The translations under genes were made by a program, and so were the position numbers. A DNA stretch of 64,000 nucleotides. Source: Lachnospiraceae bacterium C6A11 (GTDB lineage Bacteria > Bacillota > Clostridia > Lachnospirales > Lachnospiraceae). Positions 1 to 9,032 of this stretch are shown here, one piece after another. Numbering within the stretch: position 1 is the first letter of the stretch; every line of letters starts with the position of its first letter. The notes under the pieces are model-generated. The model had not been told where the DNA came from. It did not search any database and saw nothing but the letters and a program-made list of their open reading frames with translations. Location: positions 62,001-126,000 of the forward strand of contig JNKY01000010.1 of assembly GCA_000702245.1 (NCBI GenBank). The letters are read 5' to 3'.

Positions 1-42
1 AATACCATGAGCCGTATCATTAGCGGCGGAAAGGCGGTTTAA
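1..42 (+). CDS. 3' end of an upstream gene (partial)
   Basis: The first 42 bases read as 13 sense codons and a TAA stop in one frame, ending in the residues SGGKAV. The stop lies two bases before the metG start, and the purine-rich ribosome binding site of metG (GGAAAGG) sits inside this reading frame, so the two genes are probably translationally coupled. Only the tail is in the window, so the product cannot be named. Confidence 0.5.
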   Translation, partial: NTMSRIISGGKAV

Positions 43-44
43 AA

Positions 45-2030
45 ATGGCAAAGAAAACTTATTACATCACAACGGCGATTGCATATGCGTCAGGAAAACC
101 TCATATAGGTAACACCTACGAGATCGTGCTTGCCGACAGCATCGCAAGGTACAAGAGATTCACCGGATACGATGTCAGATTCCAGACAGGTACAGATGAG
201 CATGGTCAGAAGATTGAGACCAAGGCTTTCGAAAACTTCTCAACACCTAAGGAATTCGTTGACGAGCAGGCCGCTGAGATCAAGAGAATATGGGATATAA
301 TGAATACATCTTATGATAAGTTCATCAGAACAACCGATGAATATCATGAGGTTCAGATACAGAAGATATTTAAGAAGCTCTATGACAAGGGCGATATCTA
401 TAAGAGTGAGTACGAAGGAATGTACTGTACACCATGTGAGTCCTTCTGGACAGAGAGCCAGCTTGTTGACGGCTGCTGCCCTGACTGCGGACGCCCTGTT
501 AAGCCGGCAAAGGAAGAGGCTTACTTCTTCAAGATGAGCAAATACGCTGACAGACTTATTCAGTACATCGACGAGCATCCTGAGTTCATTCAGCCGGAAA
601 GCAGAAAGAACGAGATGGTTAATACCTTCCTGAAGCCGGGTCTCCAGGATCTCTGCGTTTCACGTACTTCCTTCAAGTGGGGCATCCCTGTTGATTTCGA
701 TACAAAGCATGTTGTTTATGTATGGATAGATGCGCTTTCAAACTACATCACCGGTCTCGGCTATGATGTTGACGGCAATCATGATCCTAACTTTGAGAAA
801 TACTGGCCTGCAGACCTTCACCTGATCGGTAAGGATATCCTGAGATTCCATACAATTTACTGGCCGATCATGCTGATGGCTCTCGACCTTCCGCTTCCTA
901 AGCAGGTATTTGGCCATCCATGGCTTATCCAGAGTGACGGAAAGATGAGCAAGAGTAAGGGCAACGTGCTCTATGCAGACGATATGGTTGAGCTCTTCGG
1001 CGTTGACGCAGTAAGGTATTTTGTACTTCACGAGATGCCTTTTGAGAACGACGGTGTTGTTTCATGGGAGCTCCTTATCGAGAGAGTTAATTCCGACCTT
1101 GCAAATACACTCGGAAACCTCGTTCACAGAACTATTTCAATGGTAAATAAATACTTCGGCGGTGTTGTTTCCGACGGAGGAATAAGTATAGATCCGGATG
1201 ACGAGTATAAGAAGTTCATCCTTGATACAAGACTTAGGGTAAATGATGCGATGGACAAGCTCCGTGTAGCTGACGCCATCACAGAGATATTCAACCTCTT
1301 CAAGAGATGCAACAAATACATCGATGAGACCATGCCTTGGGCACTTGCCAAGGAAGGTGATATGGAGGACAGACTTAAGACAGTTCTCTACAACCTCGTT
1401 GAAGGCATAACGATCGGTGCATCACTTCTTTCTTCATTTATGCCGGATACTTCCAAGAAGATATTTGAGCAGCTCAATACTGAGCCTAGAAAGGTTACAG
1501 AGCTTGGCAGCTTCGGACTCTATCCACAGGGTACAAAGGTTACTGACAGCCCGGAGATGCTCTTCGCAAGAATAGATACAGAGAAGAAGCTCGAGGAGAT
1601 AGCAGAGAAGTTCCCTGCAAAGCAGCCTGAGCCTGAAAAGCCTAAGAAGAAGGAAGTAGAGGAAGAGAAGACCGAGATACCTTCTGTTGAGGCAGCTGTT
1701 AAGGATCAGATCACACTTGACGAGTTCGACAAGATGCAGCTCCAGATAGGAGAGGTTCTTAAGTGTGAGGAGGTTCCGGGTTCAAAGAAGCTTATCTGCT
1801 CACAGGTTCAGATCGCAGGAAGAGTTCTTCAGATCGTTTCCGGAATCAAGAAATACTATTCTCCGGAAGATATGGTTGGCAGAAAGGTTGTTGTGATCAC
1901 TAATCTTAAGCCTGCAAAGCTTGCGGGTGTGCTTTCAGAAGGTATGCTTCTGTGTGCAGAGGACTTTGACGGAAATCTCGCACTCCTTACAGCAGAGAAG
2001 GATATGCCTGCAGGAGCAATGATCAGCTAA
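45..2030 (+). CDS. metG: Methionine--tRNA ligase
   Basis: Class I aminoacyl-tRNA synthetase that charges tRNA-Met with methionine in the cytoplasm. The HIGN signature is at residues 20-23 and the KMSKS loop at 300-304. Four cysteines (C128, C131, C145, C148) form the zinc knuckle of the insertion domain. After an acidic/lysine-rich linker (about 535-555), residues 560-661 form a Trbp111/EMAPII-like OB-fold tRNA-binding domain, as in the long, dimeric bacterial MetRS form. The 661-residue length is normal for that class. ATG at 45 is chosen because the conserved N-terminus follows directly and the upstream gene stops two bases before it. Confidence 0.97.
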   Translation: MAKKTYYITTAIAYASGKPHIGNTYEIVLADSIARYKRFTGYDVRFQTGTDEHGQKIETKAFENFSTPKEFVDEQAAEIKRIWDIMNTSYDKFIRTTDEYHEVQIQKIFKKLYDKGDIYKSEYEGMYCTPCESFWTESQLVDGCCPDCGRPVKPAKEEAYFFKMSKYADRLIQYIDEHPEFIQPESRKNEMVNTFLKPGLQDLCVSRTSFKWGIPVDFDTKHVVYVWIDALSNYITGLGYDVDGNHDPNFEKYWPADLHLIGKDILRFHTIYWPIMLMALDLPLPKQVFGHPWLIQSDGKMSKSKGNVLYADDMVELFGVDAVRYFVLHEMPFENDGVVSWELLIERVNSDLANTLGNLVHRTISMVNKYFGGVVSDGGISIDPDDEYKKFILDTRLRVNDAMDKLRVADAITEIFNLFKRCNKYIDETMPWALAKEGDMEDRLKTVLYNLVEGITIGASLLSSFMPDTSKKIFEQLNTEPRKVTELGSFGLYPQGTKVTDSPEMLFARIDTEKKLEEIAEKFPAKQPEPEKPKKKEVEEEKTEIPSVEAAVKDQITLDEFDKMQLQIGEVLKCEEVPGSKKLICSQVQIAGRVLQIVSGIKKYYSPEDMVGRKVVVITNLKPAKLAGVLSEGMLLCAEDFDGNLALLTAEKDMPAGAMIS

Positions 2031-2039
2031 TGTAAAGAA

Positions 2040-2062
2040 CATGAAGCAAATAGGGCTTCATG
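2040..2062 (+). other. Short hairpin after metG
   Basis: Arms CATGAAGC and GCTTCATG enclose an 8-base loop. No T-run follows, so it is not a convincing intrinsic terminator; it could be an RNA-stability or pausing element ahead of the next gene. Confidence 0.3.
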
Positions 2063-2091
2063 ATAAGATACACGTGTAGAAGGAGGTTAAG

Positions 2092-3279
2092 ATGGGTACA
2101 GATAACGATAACAAGAATGTTACTATGGACATCAACGATGCCATTGATAATATTTTTGATGACAAGGCATCTGCCGGCCCGAAATTCCAGAAAAAAGCCG
2201 AGGATACAGCCACTCAGGTGGTAGATGCAGCTTTAACAGGAGAGGAAGGAACTACAGTCCTTTCTGAAGATATACTTACAGGAGAAGAGGGTACGACAGT
2301 ACTTTCCAAGGAAGAGCTTATGGGTATGGACCTGAGCGGAGAGCCAAAGCTTCAGGGCGGCTTTCAGCCGATGAACGGACCTATCCCGCAGGGCGGCTTC
2401 CAGCCGGTTAACGGACCAATTGCACAGGGCGGTTTTCAGCCTGTAAACGGACCTGTCGCGCAGAACGCACCTGTTCCACCGGTACCTCCGCAGGCACCAA
2501 ACTTCCAGCCTAAAAACGGTCCGGTACCACAGAACGCACCGGTACCTCCACAGGCACCAAAATTCCAGCCTAAAAACGGTCCGGTACCACAGAACGCACC
2601 GGTACCTCCACAGGCACCGAAGACAGCACCGGTACCTCCACAGGGAGCACCGCAGCAGATACCGAACTTCCAGCCTAAGAACGGTCCTGTACCACAGCAG
2701 ATACCTAATTTCCAGCCGAGACCGACCGGAAATGCTCCGGTACCTCCACAGGGTGTGCCGGTACCGCAGGCACCAAACATGCAGGCACCAAACATGCAGG
2801 CACCGAATATGCAGGCACCGAATATGCAGGCACCGAATATGCAGGCGCCAAACATACCGAATGCGCCTCAGCAGCCGGTTATCCAGCCGGGACAGCCACA
2901 GCAGGCACCTGGAGTTATACCGGGATCATTACCTGGAACTATGGCTCCTGCAGGAATGAACGCGGCTTTCCCACCTGCACAGCAGGGCAAGAAGGCAAAG
3001 AAAGTTAAAGAGCCTAAGGTTAAAGAGCCGGGCACAGAAGGAAAGGGCATGAAGGTATTTGGCCTTGTTTCGATGTGCATAGCTATAGCAGGACTTATCG
3101 CAGTCGGCGTACTTCTTGCACTTAATCTTTTCTTCTCTGACTATACGAAGAACTACAAGGGCGCAGCTGATAAGGGCGTGACCAAGGTTGAGTCGGGCTA
3201 TCAGGAAACTGACAGTAACGATGATACCGAAGAAGATTCTGCCGATGACGAAGATGATGCTTCGGAAGATGAAGAATAG
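2092..3279 (+). CDS. Proline-rich repeat membrane protein, unknown function
   Basis: I do not recognise a named family. The 395-residue protein has an acidic N-terminus, a long Pro/Gln/Asn-rich middle (about 85-300) built from degenerate repeats around FQPKNGPVPQ and from six tandem QAPNM units, a lysine-rich patch (about 302-320), one transmembrane helix (about 325-347), and a very acidic C-tail rich in Asp/Glu. The order suggests a single-pass protein with the disordered proline-rich part in the cytoplasm and the acidic tail outside, though the reverse cannot be excluded. A strong AGGAGG site precedes the ATG. The following gene starts 17 bases after the stop and also encodes a membrane-anchored protein, so the two are probably one transcript. 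Confidence 0.75.
   Translation: MGTDNDNKNVTMDINDAIDNIFDDKASAGPKFQKKAEDTATQVVDAALTGEEGTTVLSEDILTGEEGTTVLSKEELMGMDLSGEPKLQGGFQPMNGPIPQGGFQPVNGPIAQGGFQPVNGPVAQNAPVPPVPPQAPNFQPKNGPVPQNAPVPPQAPKFQPKNGPVPQNAPVPPQAPKTAPVPPQGAPQQIPNFQPKNGPVPQQIPNFQPRPTGNAPVPPQGVPVPQAPNMQAPNMQAPNMQAPNMQAPNMQAPNIPNAPQQPVIQPGQPQQAPGVIPGSLPGTMAPAGMNAAFPPAQQGKKAKKVKEPKVKEPGTEGKGMKVFGLVSMCIAIAGLIAVGVLLALNLFFSDYTKNYKGAADKGVTKVESGYQETDSNDDTEEDSADDEDDASEDEE
2767..2856 (+). repeat. 15-bp coding minisatellite (six units)
   Basis: Six head-to-tail units of 15 bp (type CAGGCACCGAATATG) encode QAPNM five times and then QAPNI. Units 1-2 are identical to each other and units 3-5 are identical to each other, which points to recent unit duplication. 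Upstream, a 60-bp period is also visible (2521-2580 against 2581 onward). All unit lengths are multiples of three, so copy change would keep the frame. Confidence 0.9.
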
Positions 3280-3296
3280 GAAAGGGGGAACGTGAG

Positions 3297-4883
3297 ATGA
3301 GTAGTAAGAGTAAAAAATGGCTTGTTATAGCGATCATTTCGCTTGTTCTCTTTGCTGCAGAGGTTGTTGCGGCAATACTTTTCGTTCTTCCTTCTATGCA
3401 GAAGAATGAGTTCTTCGACTATGTTAAGAAGGGCGATGTGGCTTTGGCAGGCGATGCCCAGAAAACGATAGATAAGCTTTCAGACAGCGACAAGAAGGCT
3501 GCAGTAGATATGGTTGAGGACCTTATTGTTAAGGAAACTAACAACTATATTAACGGCAAGAAGAGCTACGAAGAGCTTAAGAGACTTCTTGTTACAGTTG
3601 AAAATATAAAGAACTGCTGGGGGATGACAGCAGGCTGCTTCAAGGAAGCAAATAAGCTTGAGCTTGGAAAGATCTACGACGAGCTTGTTGCAATCGGTTC
3701 GAATGGTTCCGGATATGCCGATAAGGAGCAGGAATTCAAGGATGTATTCTATATTACTGATTACGCTTCTGAAGGTGAAGAGCAGACAATGGTAAATTAT
3801 CTGGGATACTTTGAAGAGAGTGTTCAGCTTGAGTACATCAACGGGATCAAGGAATATCTTGAGGCAAAACTCAAGGCAAGCTATGACTCGTATGTTGCGG
3901 GTAGTCTTGATGCAGATAAGCTTTCAGATGAAACAGATATGCTCATTAAACTTGTTTATGAGGGTTATTACACAGACGGCTTTGCATATACTGTAAGAGA
4001 CGAGCTGAAGATCAGCAAGGAGATTAGGGAGTACCGCGACGCAATTAAGACTAAGGCTGACAGCCAGGATTATGTCGGCGCACTTAAGACATATCTTGAA
4101 CTGTATGAGAAATACGGTAGCAACGTAGTTTATCTTGATTACAGAACGGAGATCGAAGAGCTTAGACAGAAGGCTTATGACGATGGTCTGACCTTCTATA
4201 AGAACAAGTTTGACGAGCTCCTGAAGGCTAAGGATAAGGACGGCGCTCAGAAGCTTTACGATGAGATCAAGGACTTCTACGGCGAAGCATTCAACATCGA
4301 TGAGATCATCGGCAGCATGAAGCCTGAATGGGCAGATGCATATATTTACGTGATCAAGAATCTTGATGATGTAGTTAAGCAGTGTATGGATTCCGAAACA
4401 GAGATGGATAAGGTTATGCCACTCACAAGCGCAGACTTTATTGCAGGTGATGCGACTGATTATCTTATTGCTGATCTTGACGGAAACAAGACGCCGGAGC
4501 TTATTATCATGGGTGCTACCATGAGCCATATCTTTACATATGAAAATGGCAATATTGTTTATATAGCATCAACCGGTTTCCTTGCAACGACAGCAGAAAA
4601 CGGAGTATATGTAACAGCGCTCCTTCTTTCAAATGATACATCGGCAAGTGAAACATATGCTGAGTTCACCTTAAGTGGAAAAACGATCACGGTTCTCAGC
4701 AGTTCGTATGGTTACGCTAGCTCAACAGGAGAGTCTGTATTCAAGGTTAACGGAGCAGATTCGGATAAAGAAGGCTTTGTAAACGCAGGTAACGAGATCA
4801 TTAAAAAGGCTGGTAAAGACTTCGCATCATCAGGTAAGATAAGTGGGGACTATGAAACAGTTATCAGCAATTATCAGGAATAA
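3297..4883 (+). CDS. Membrane-anchored hypothetical protein
   Basis: A 528-residue protein with an N-terminal signal-anchor helix (about residues 9-30) followed by a long, charged, mostly helical extracytoplasmic region. Residues around 375-400 (LIADLDGNKTPELII) resemble the calcium-binding FG-GAP/VCBS-like motif seen in many Firmicutes lipoproteins, so a small beta-rich domain is likely at the C-terminal end. No enzymatic motif is visible. It follows the proline-rich gene by 17 bases and overlaps the start of the YitT gene, which places all three in one operon. Confidence 0.75.
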   Translation: MSSKSKKWLVIAIISLVLFAAEVVAAILFVLPSMQKNEFFDYVKKGDVALAGDAQKTIDKLSDSDKKAAVDMVEDLIVKETNNYINGKKSYEELKRLLVTVENIKNCWGMTAGCFKEANKLELGKIYDELVAIGSNGSGYADKEQEFKDVFYITDYASEGEEQTMVNYLGYFEESVQLEYINGIKEYLEAKLKASYDSYVAGSLDADKLSDETDMLIKLVYEGYYTDGFAYTVRDELKISKEIREYRDAIKTKADSQDYVGALKTYLELYEKYGSNVVYLDYRTEIEELRQKAYDDGLTFYKNKFDELLKAKDKDGAQKLYDEIKDFYGEAFNIDEIIGSMKPEWADAYIYVIKNLDDVVKQCMDSETEMDKVMPLTSADFIAGDATDYLIADLDGNKTPELIIMGATMSHIFTYENGNIVYIASTGFLATTAENGVYVTALLLSNDTSASETYAEFTLSGKTITVLSSSYGYASSTGESVFKVNGADSDKEGFVNAGNEIIKKAGKDFASSGKISGDYETVISNYQE

Positions 4884-5712
4884 TATAGTTTCATTTTTAC
4901 TTCTTACGGCTGGGGCGGTTATTGCCGCCTTCAGCCTTGAGGAGTTTTTAGTGCCGAATAATATTTTTGATGGCGGGATCACCGGTGTCAGTATGATCAT
5001 CGGCAATTCATCAAAGATACCTCTTGCTGCACTTATTGCGGCGATAAATATTCCATTTCTTTTTGTAGCATTAAAAAAGCTTGGGAAGAAATTCATACTC
5101 CGAGCCGCATATGCCATGATACTTTTTGCTGTGATGACAAGAGTATTTGACGGGTTTCAGGATGCAACAGAAGATCTGCTCCTTGCCACTGTATTTGGAG
5201 GCGTAATACTCGGCGTCGGGGTAGGTCTTGTTCTTCGTGCGGGCGGATGTCTGGATGGTACCGAGATAGTCGGTATCATGGTGAACAGGAAGACAAATAT
5301 TTCCGTCGGGAATATAGTACTTGCGATAAATATCGTTATTTATATCGTTGCGGGGGCTATGTTCGGTATCGACAGAGGCATGTATTCCATGCTGATGTAT
5401 TTCATCACCTCTAAGGTGATAGATATAGTCGAGATCGGCTGGGAACAGGCCAAGGCGATAATGATAATCACGGATGATGGTGAGCAGATAGCCGAAGGAC
5501 TTCATGAGAATTTCGGAAGAACGGTTACCTTCATCAGAGGCGAAGGTCTGATAAGCGGAACGGAGAAGGATATCCTCTACTGCGTTGTGACCAGGGCCGA
5601 AATATATGAGATTAGAAAATTCATCAATTCTCTGGACGTAAATGCATTTACGACTATAACGGATGTTTCCGAGATAATCGGAAGAAATGTTAAGATGAAG
5701 CCAAAGGACTGA
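4852..5712 (+). CDS. YitT family membrane protein
   Basis: Polytopic membrane protein of the YitT family (DUF161 repeats plus a C-terminal DUF2179 domain). Five to six hydrophobic helices fill residues 10-190, with the family-typical glycine-rich stretch GVGVGLVLRAGGCLDGTEI. The cytoplasmic domain (about 200-280) carries the DUF2179 pattern ending in AFTTITDVSEIIG. The substrate is not established for the family. An in-frame GTG lies at 4843, but ATG at 4852 fits the family N-terminus better. The gene overlaps the 3' end of the preceding gene by 32 bases, so translation is likely coupled. Confidence 0.9.
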   Translation: MKQLSAIIRNNIVSFLLLTAGAVIAAFSLEEFLVPNNIFDGGITGVSMIIGNSSKIPLAALIAAINIPFLFVALKKLGKKFILRAAYAMILFAVMTRVFDGFQDATEDLLLATVFGGVILGVGVGLVLRAGGCLDGTEIVGIMVNRKTNISVGNIVLAINIVIYIVAGAMFGIDRGMYSMLMYFITSKVIDIVEIGWEQAKAIMIITDDGEQIAEGLHENFGRTVTFIRGEGLISGTEKDILYCVVTRAEIYEIRKFINSLDVNAFTTITDVSEIIGRNVKMKPKD

Positions 5713-5742
5713 GGCTGTACATGATATGTTGCGGCGGAGTCT

Positions 5743-8190
5743 ATGGGCGTGAAAAAGGGAAAATCGGTGGAATTACAGGGGTTTTTCGACAAACAGAGAG
5801 AATTATATAGATCGGGAAGACAGGAAGATATACCGGCCTTTTATGAAGAATGGCTGGCTAAGACTGAAAGCGAAGGCGACAGGGAAGCGAGAGTCACCAT
5901 CCTTAACGAGATGATGGGCTACTACCGCGTTAAGAGTCTTCACGACAAGGCGATAAGCGCTGCTGAGGAGGCGGTCGGCATTATGAGTGAACTCGGAATG
6001 GCCGGCACGGTTCCTTATGCCATGACGCTCCTGAATGCGGCAACTGTTTACAGGGCTGCGGGAAAGTATCAGGAGTCGGCGGAGAGGTATGCAGAGGTAT
6101 TTGCAATCTTCCATGAGCAGCTTCCTCCGAATGATTTTAAGTTTGCAGAAGCAAATAATAATGTGGCGCTCCTTTACCAGGAGCTCGGACGTTTTGATAA
6201 GGCGGCTGAGGCGCTTGAGAGGGCACTCAGTATATGCAGGGATACTCCTCATAAGGAGTTTCAGACGGCTGTAACCCTTGCAAATCTCGGCAACTGTGAG
6301 ATAGAAGAGGGCGAGTTTGGCGCGGCTATAGTTGATCTGACAGAATCTCTGGAGATATTCACCGAGAAAAAGATTAACGACACTCACCATGCGGCAGCGA
6401 TAACCGGACTTGCGGATGTATACGCAAAGCTCGGGGACAGTGACAAAGCATCAGAGCATTACCTTAGGGCAATGAAAATGATCGAAGACTTTGTCGGACA
6501 GAACGATGATTATAAGAGGATCCGAGAGAAGTATGAAGCTCTCTTGGGTTGTGAAAATATAGCAGAAGATGGAAATGTAGCCGATCCGGCGGTTGGCAAT
6601 GTCAGCAGCGAAAGTATCGCTCAGCCGGACAGCAAAGAAACAGGTCGCGGCTTTGGTCTCAGCCTTTCAAGAGATTTCTACGAGAAGCTTGGCAAGGCGA
6701 TGATAGAAGAGAAATTCCCGGAGTATGCGGGACGGATAGCGGTCGGCAAAGTTGGTTCGGGTTCGGAATGCTTCGGCTTTGATGACAGCCTTTCGCGAGA
6801 TCATGATTTCGGACCGGGATTCTCAATGTGGCTTACGGATGAAGATTATGATAAAATCGGTGAGGCGCTTCAAAAAGAATATGAGATAATACTTGATAAA
6901 TATATTTCGGATAAAACAGGTGAGGCTGCAGATATCGTCAGCAGCTTCAGAAATGAAAAGGCTGCTAAGAGAACGGGCGTCAGAAAGATAGCAGACTTCT
7001 ACGAGGAGCATACCGGATATCCGGCAGGACCTGAGAAGGACGGGGATTATCTGACCTGCGAGGAATCCGGACTTGCGGCGGCTGTAAACGGTGAGGTTTA
7101 CAGGGATGATCTGGGCGTATTTACGGCGATTAGGGAGAAGCTTAAGAGGCATTATCCTGAATACGTCAGCTTCCTTAAGATAGCAAATCTCATGACCATG
7201 CTCGGACGTGAGGGACAGTACAACTTTAAGAGGGTTTCCGAGAGAAAGGACTACACTGCGGCAGGACTGATCCGTTCATCAGCGGTTAAGGACGCGCTGG
7301 AACTTATCTACCTTCTCAATAAAACCTACGAGCCACACGAAAAGTGGCTGCGACGTGGAATTGAGGGGCTGCCACATATTTCCTACATGGGAAGGCTTAT
7401 AGATGATATAATGCTTGCCGGGATCACCGAAACGGACAGAATATCAAGATATCTGGAGAAGCTCTGCTTCACAGTGCTGAGAGAGGTTAAGGATCAGGGG
7501 ATCGTCTGGGGAAACAGTACATTTCTTCCTGATTATGCCGAAGCCTTTCAGAGAAAAGCTCAGATCTACATGATGGACATTCCGCATCTTGCGGAGGAGG
7601 TTGCAAAGGTTGAGTTCAGGGCCTTCGATGCCGTAAACAACAAGGGCGGCAGAGCCTACTGCCAGAACAACTGGCCGACCTTCCGGATCATGAGAATGAG
7701 CCAGTATCTGACCTGGACCAAGGAGATGCTGGTGCAATACCTGACCGATTTTGAGGGAGTCATAGCCGAAGGCAGAAATATGATCACCGAGAAATACGGC
7801 TATATGATGGAAACAACGGCTCCGGAGGAGTTTAAGCTTATTAGGGAGAAGCTTCCGCCGGTACCGGAAAATAAAAAAGCTCTTGTGAAAGAGCTGACCA
7901 GAATTGAAACCGGATGGATGGAGGAGTTCGCGGCGAAATATCCACGACTTTCGAAGAACGCGAGACTTATTCATACCTCCGATGATCTTGGCTGGAGCAC
8001 ATCTTCAGAAACCTATCAGCGAGGCGAGCTGTATTCCTACAGCGACAAGATGCTCCTGATGTACGGAAGATTTGTTGCGGCACTCTGCAGGGAAAACATA
8101 AACCTGACGATAAAGATCATGGAAAATACGGTTAAGATGTACGGTTATAAAGACTTAGAAGATGCAGAAGAAAAGATGGACAGAGGTTAA
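5743..8190 (+). CDS. TPR protein with DUF4037-like nucleotidyltransferase and DUF4125 domains
   Basis: An 815-residue three-part protein. Residues 1-260 hold tetratricopeptide repeats of the kinesin-light-chain type (YAMTLLNAATVYRAAGKYQESAERY and following units). Residues about 300-430 resemble DUF4037: the segment GSGSECFGFDDSLSRDHDFG has the GS...D-x-D layout of a polymerase-beta-type nucleotidyltransferase active site. The last about 220 residues match DUF4125 as I remember it (conserved FRAFDAVNNKGGRAYCQNNW). The nucleotidyltransferase idea comes from the motif and is not shown for the family. A GGCGGAG site precedes ATG 5743, and the PlsC-like gene begins 5 bases after the stop, so the two are co-transcribed. 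Confidence 0.75.
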   Translation: MGVKKGKSVELQGFFDKQRELYRSGRQEDIPAFYEEWLAKTESEGDREARVTILNEMMGYYRVKSLHDKAISAAEEAVGIMSELGMAGTVPYAMTLLNAATVYRAAGKYQESAERYAEVFAIFHEQLPPNDFKFAEANNNVALLYQELGRFDKAAEALERALSICRDTPHKEFQTAVTLANLGNCEIEEGEFGAAIVDLTESLEIFTEKKINDTHHAAAITGLADVYAKLGDSDKASEHYLRAMKMIEDFVGQNDDYKRIREKYEALLGCENIAEDGNVADPAVGNVSSESIAQPDSKETGRGFGLSLSRDFYEKLGKAMIEEKFPEYAGRIAVGKVGSGSECFGFDDSLSRDHDFGPGFSMWLTDEDYDKIGEALQKEYEIILDKYISDKTGEAADIVSSFRNEKAAKRTGVRKIADFYEEHTGYPAGPEKDGDYLTCEESGLAAAVNGEVYRDDLGVFTAIREKLKRHYPEYVSFLKIANLMTMLGREGQYNFKRVSERKDYTAAGLIRSSAVKDALELIYLLNKTYEPHEKWLRRGIEGLPHISYMGRLIDDIMLAGITETDRISRYLEKLCFTVLREVKDQGIVWGNSTFLPDYAEAFQRKAQIYMMDIPHLAEEVAKVEFRAFDAVNNKGGRAYCQNNWPTFRIMRMSQYLTWTKEMLVQYLTDFEGVIAEGRNMITEKYGYMMETTAPEEFKLIREKLPPVPENKKALVKELTRIETGWMEEFAAKYPRLSKNARLIHTSDDLGWSTSSETYQRGELYSYSDKMLLMYGRFVAALCRENINLTIKIMENTVKMYGYKDLEDAEEKMDRG

Positions 8191-8195
8191 AAGTT

Positions 8196-9011
8196 ATGCT
8201 TCATTTGATTTATTTAGGAGTCAGTTTTGTCAGCTCGCTTTTATATGCGTTTGCGAAACACCTTTTCAGTAAAGTATCGGGATATTTCATAGTGGCGGGA
8301 ATGACGATAACCGGCTATATAGCACTCTTTGCGGCGCATGTGGCTATATTTGCGCTTGTCGGCACCACTATAAATGAGAAGAAGCTTCCGAAATCGATAC
8401 ACACCTTCTACAGGTGGTTCGGACTTCTTACACTCAAGGTATTTGTTGACACCTTCAGGTTCAGGATAAGGATCAGCGGCAAGGAAAAGCTGCCAAGTGA
8501 AAATTTCCTGATAGTGAGCAATCACAGATCTATATTTGATCCGCTGATAGGTATCACAAGACTTAAAAAATACGATATGGCCTACATATCCAAGGAGGAA
8601 AATCTCCGCATACCTTTCGTCGGAAGGTATATGAAGGCGGTCGGCTGCCTGGATCTCGACAGGGAAAATACCAGAAATGCCATCGCCACTATCAATAAAG
8701 CGGCTGAATATATAAAGACCGGCCACTGCAATCTGGGCATCTACCCGGAGGGCAAGGAAAATAAGACCGAGGAACCGCTTCTGCCGTTCAGAGCGGGCGC
8801 CTTCAAGATAGCGAAGAAGGCCCATTGTCCGGTGGCGGTCATGACGATAAAGAACAGCGACAGGGTATTCCGACGATTCATGTTCAAGAGGATCAAGGTC
8901 GATATCGATATACTGGGTGTTATACCTGCTGAAGAGGTCAGCAGGATGTCGACTCAGGAAATCAGTGATAAAGCTTTCGGAATGATGTATGATAATCTGA
9001 CCGCGGCATAA
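8196..9011 (+). CDS. plsC: 1-acyl-sn-glycerol-3-phosphate acyltransferase family protein
   Basis: Membrane-bound lysophosphatidic acid acyltransferase type enzyme that would move an acyl chain onto the sn-2 position to make phosphatidic acid. Two hydrophobic helices occupy the first 65 residues. The catalytic H-x4-D block is NHRSIFD and the substrate-binding block is IYPEGKEN, both spaced as in the PlsC family; an FRAGAFKIA block follows. The length of 271 residues is typical. Another acyl acceptor is possible, since Lachnospiraceae carry several paralogues. It starts 5 bases after the TPR/DUF4125 gene. Confidence 0.9.
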   Translation: MLHLIYLGVSFVSSLLYAFAKHLFSKVSGYFIVAGMTITGYIALFAAHVAIFALVGTTINEKKLPKSIHTFYRWFGLLTLKVFVDTFRFRIRISGKEKLPSENFLIVSNHRSIFDPLIGITRLKKYDMAYISKEENLRIPFVGRYMKAVGCLDLDRENTRNAIATINKAAEYIKTGHCNLGIYPEGKENKTEEPLLPFRAGAFKIAKKAHCPVAVMTIKNSDRVFRRFMFKRIKVDIDILGVIPAEEVSRMSTQEISDKAFGMMYDNLTAA

Positions 9012-9032
9012 GATACACAAGGGAGAGGAAAG

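Noticed and set aside
2436-2855. 139-codon minus-strand open frame rich in Gly, Cys and Phe
   Set aside because: It is the antisense shadow of the proline-rich repeats and has no ribosome binding site.
2767-2856. Possible CRISPR-like array
   Set aside because: The units are directly adjacent without spacers and lie in frame in a coding gene; it is a minisatellite.
3924-4529. 201-codon minus-strand open frame
   Set aside because: It lies fully inside the plus-strand gene 3297-4883, with no start signal and an unlikely composition.
8241-9020. 259-codon minus-strand open frame opposite plsC
   Set aside because: The plus strand has complete acyltransferase motifs; the minus frame is a shadow.
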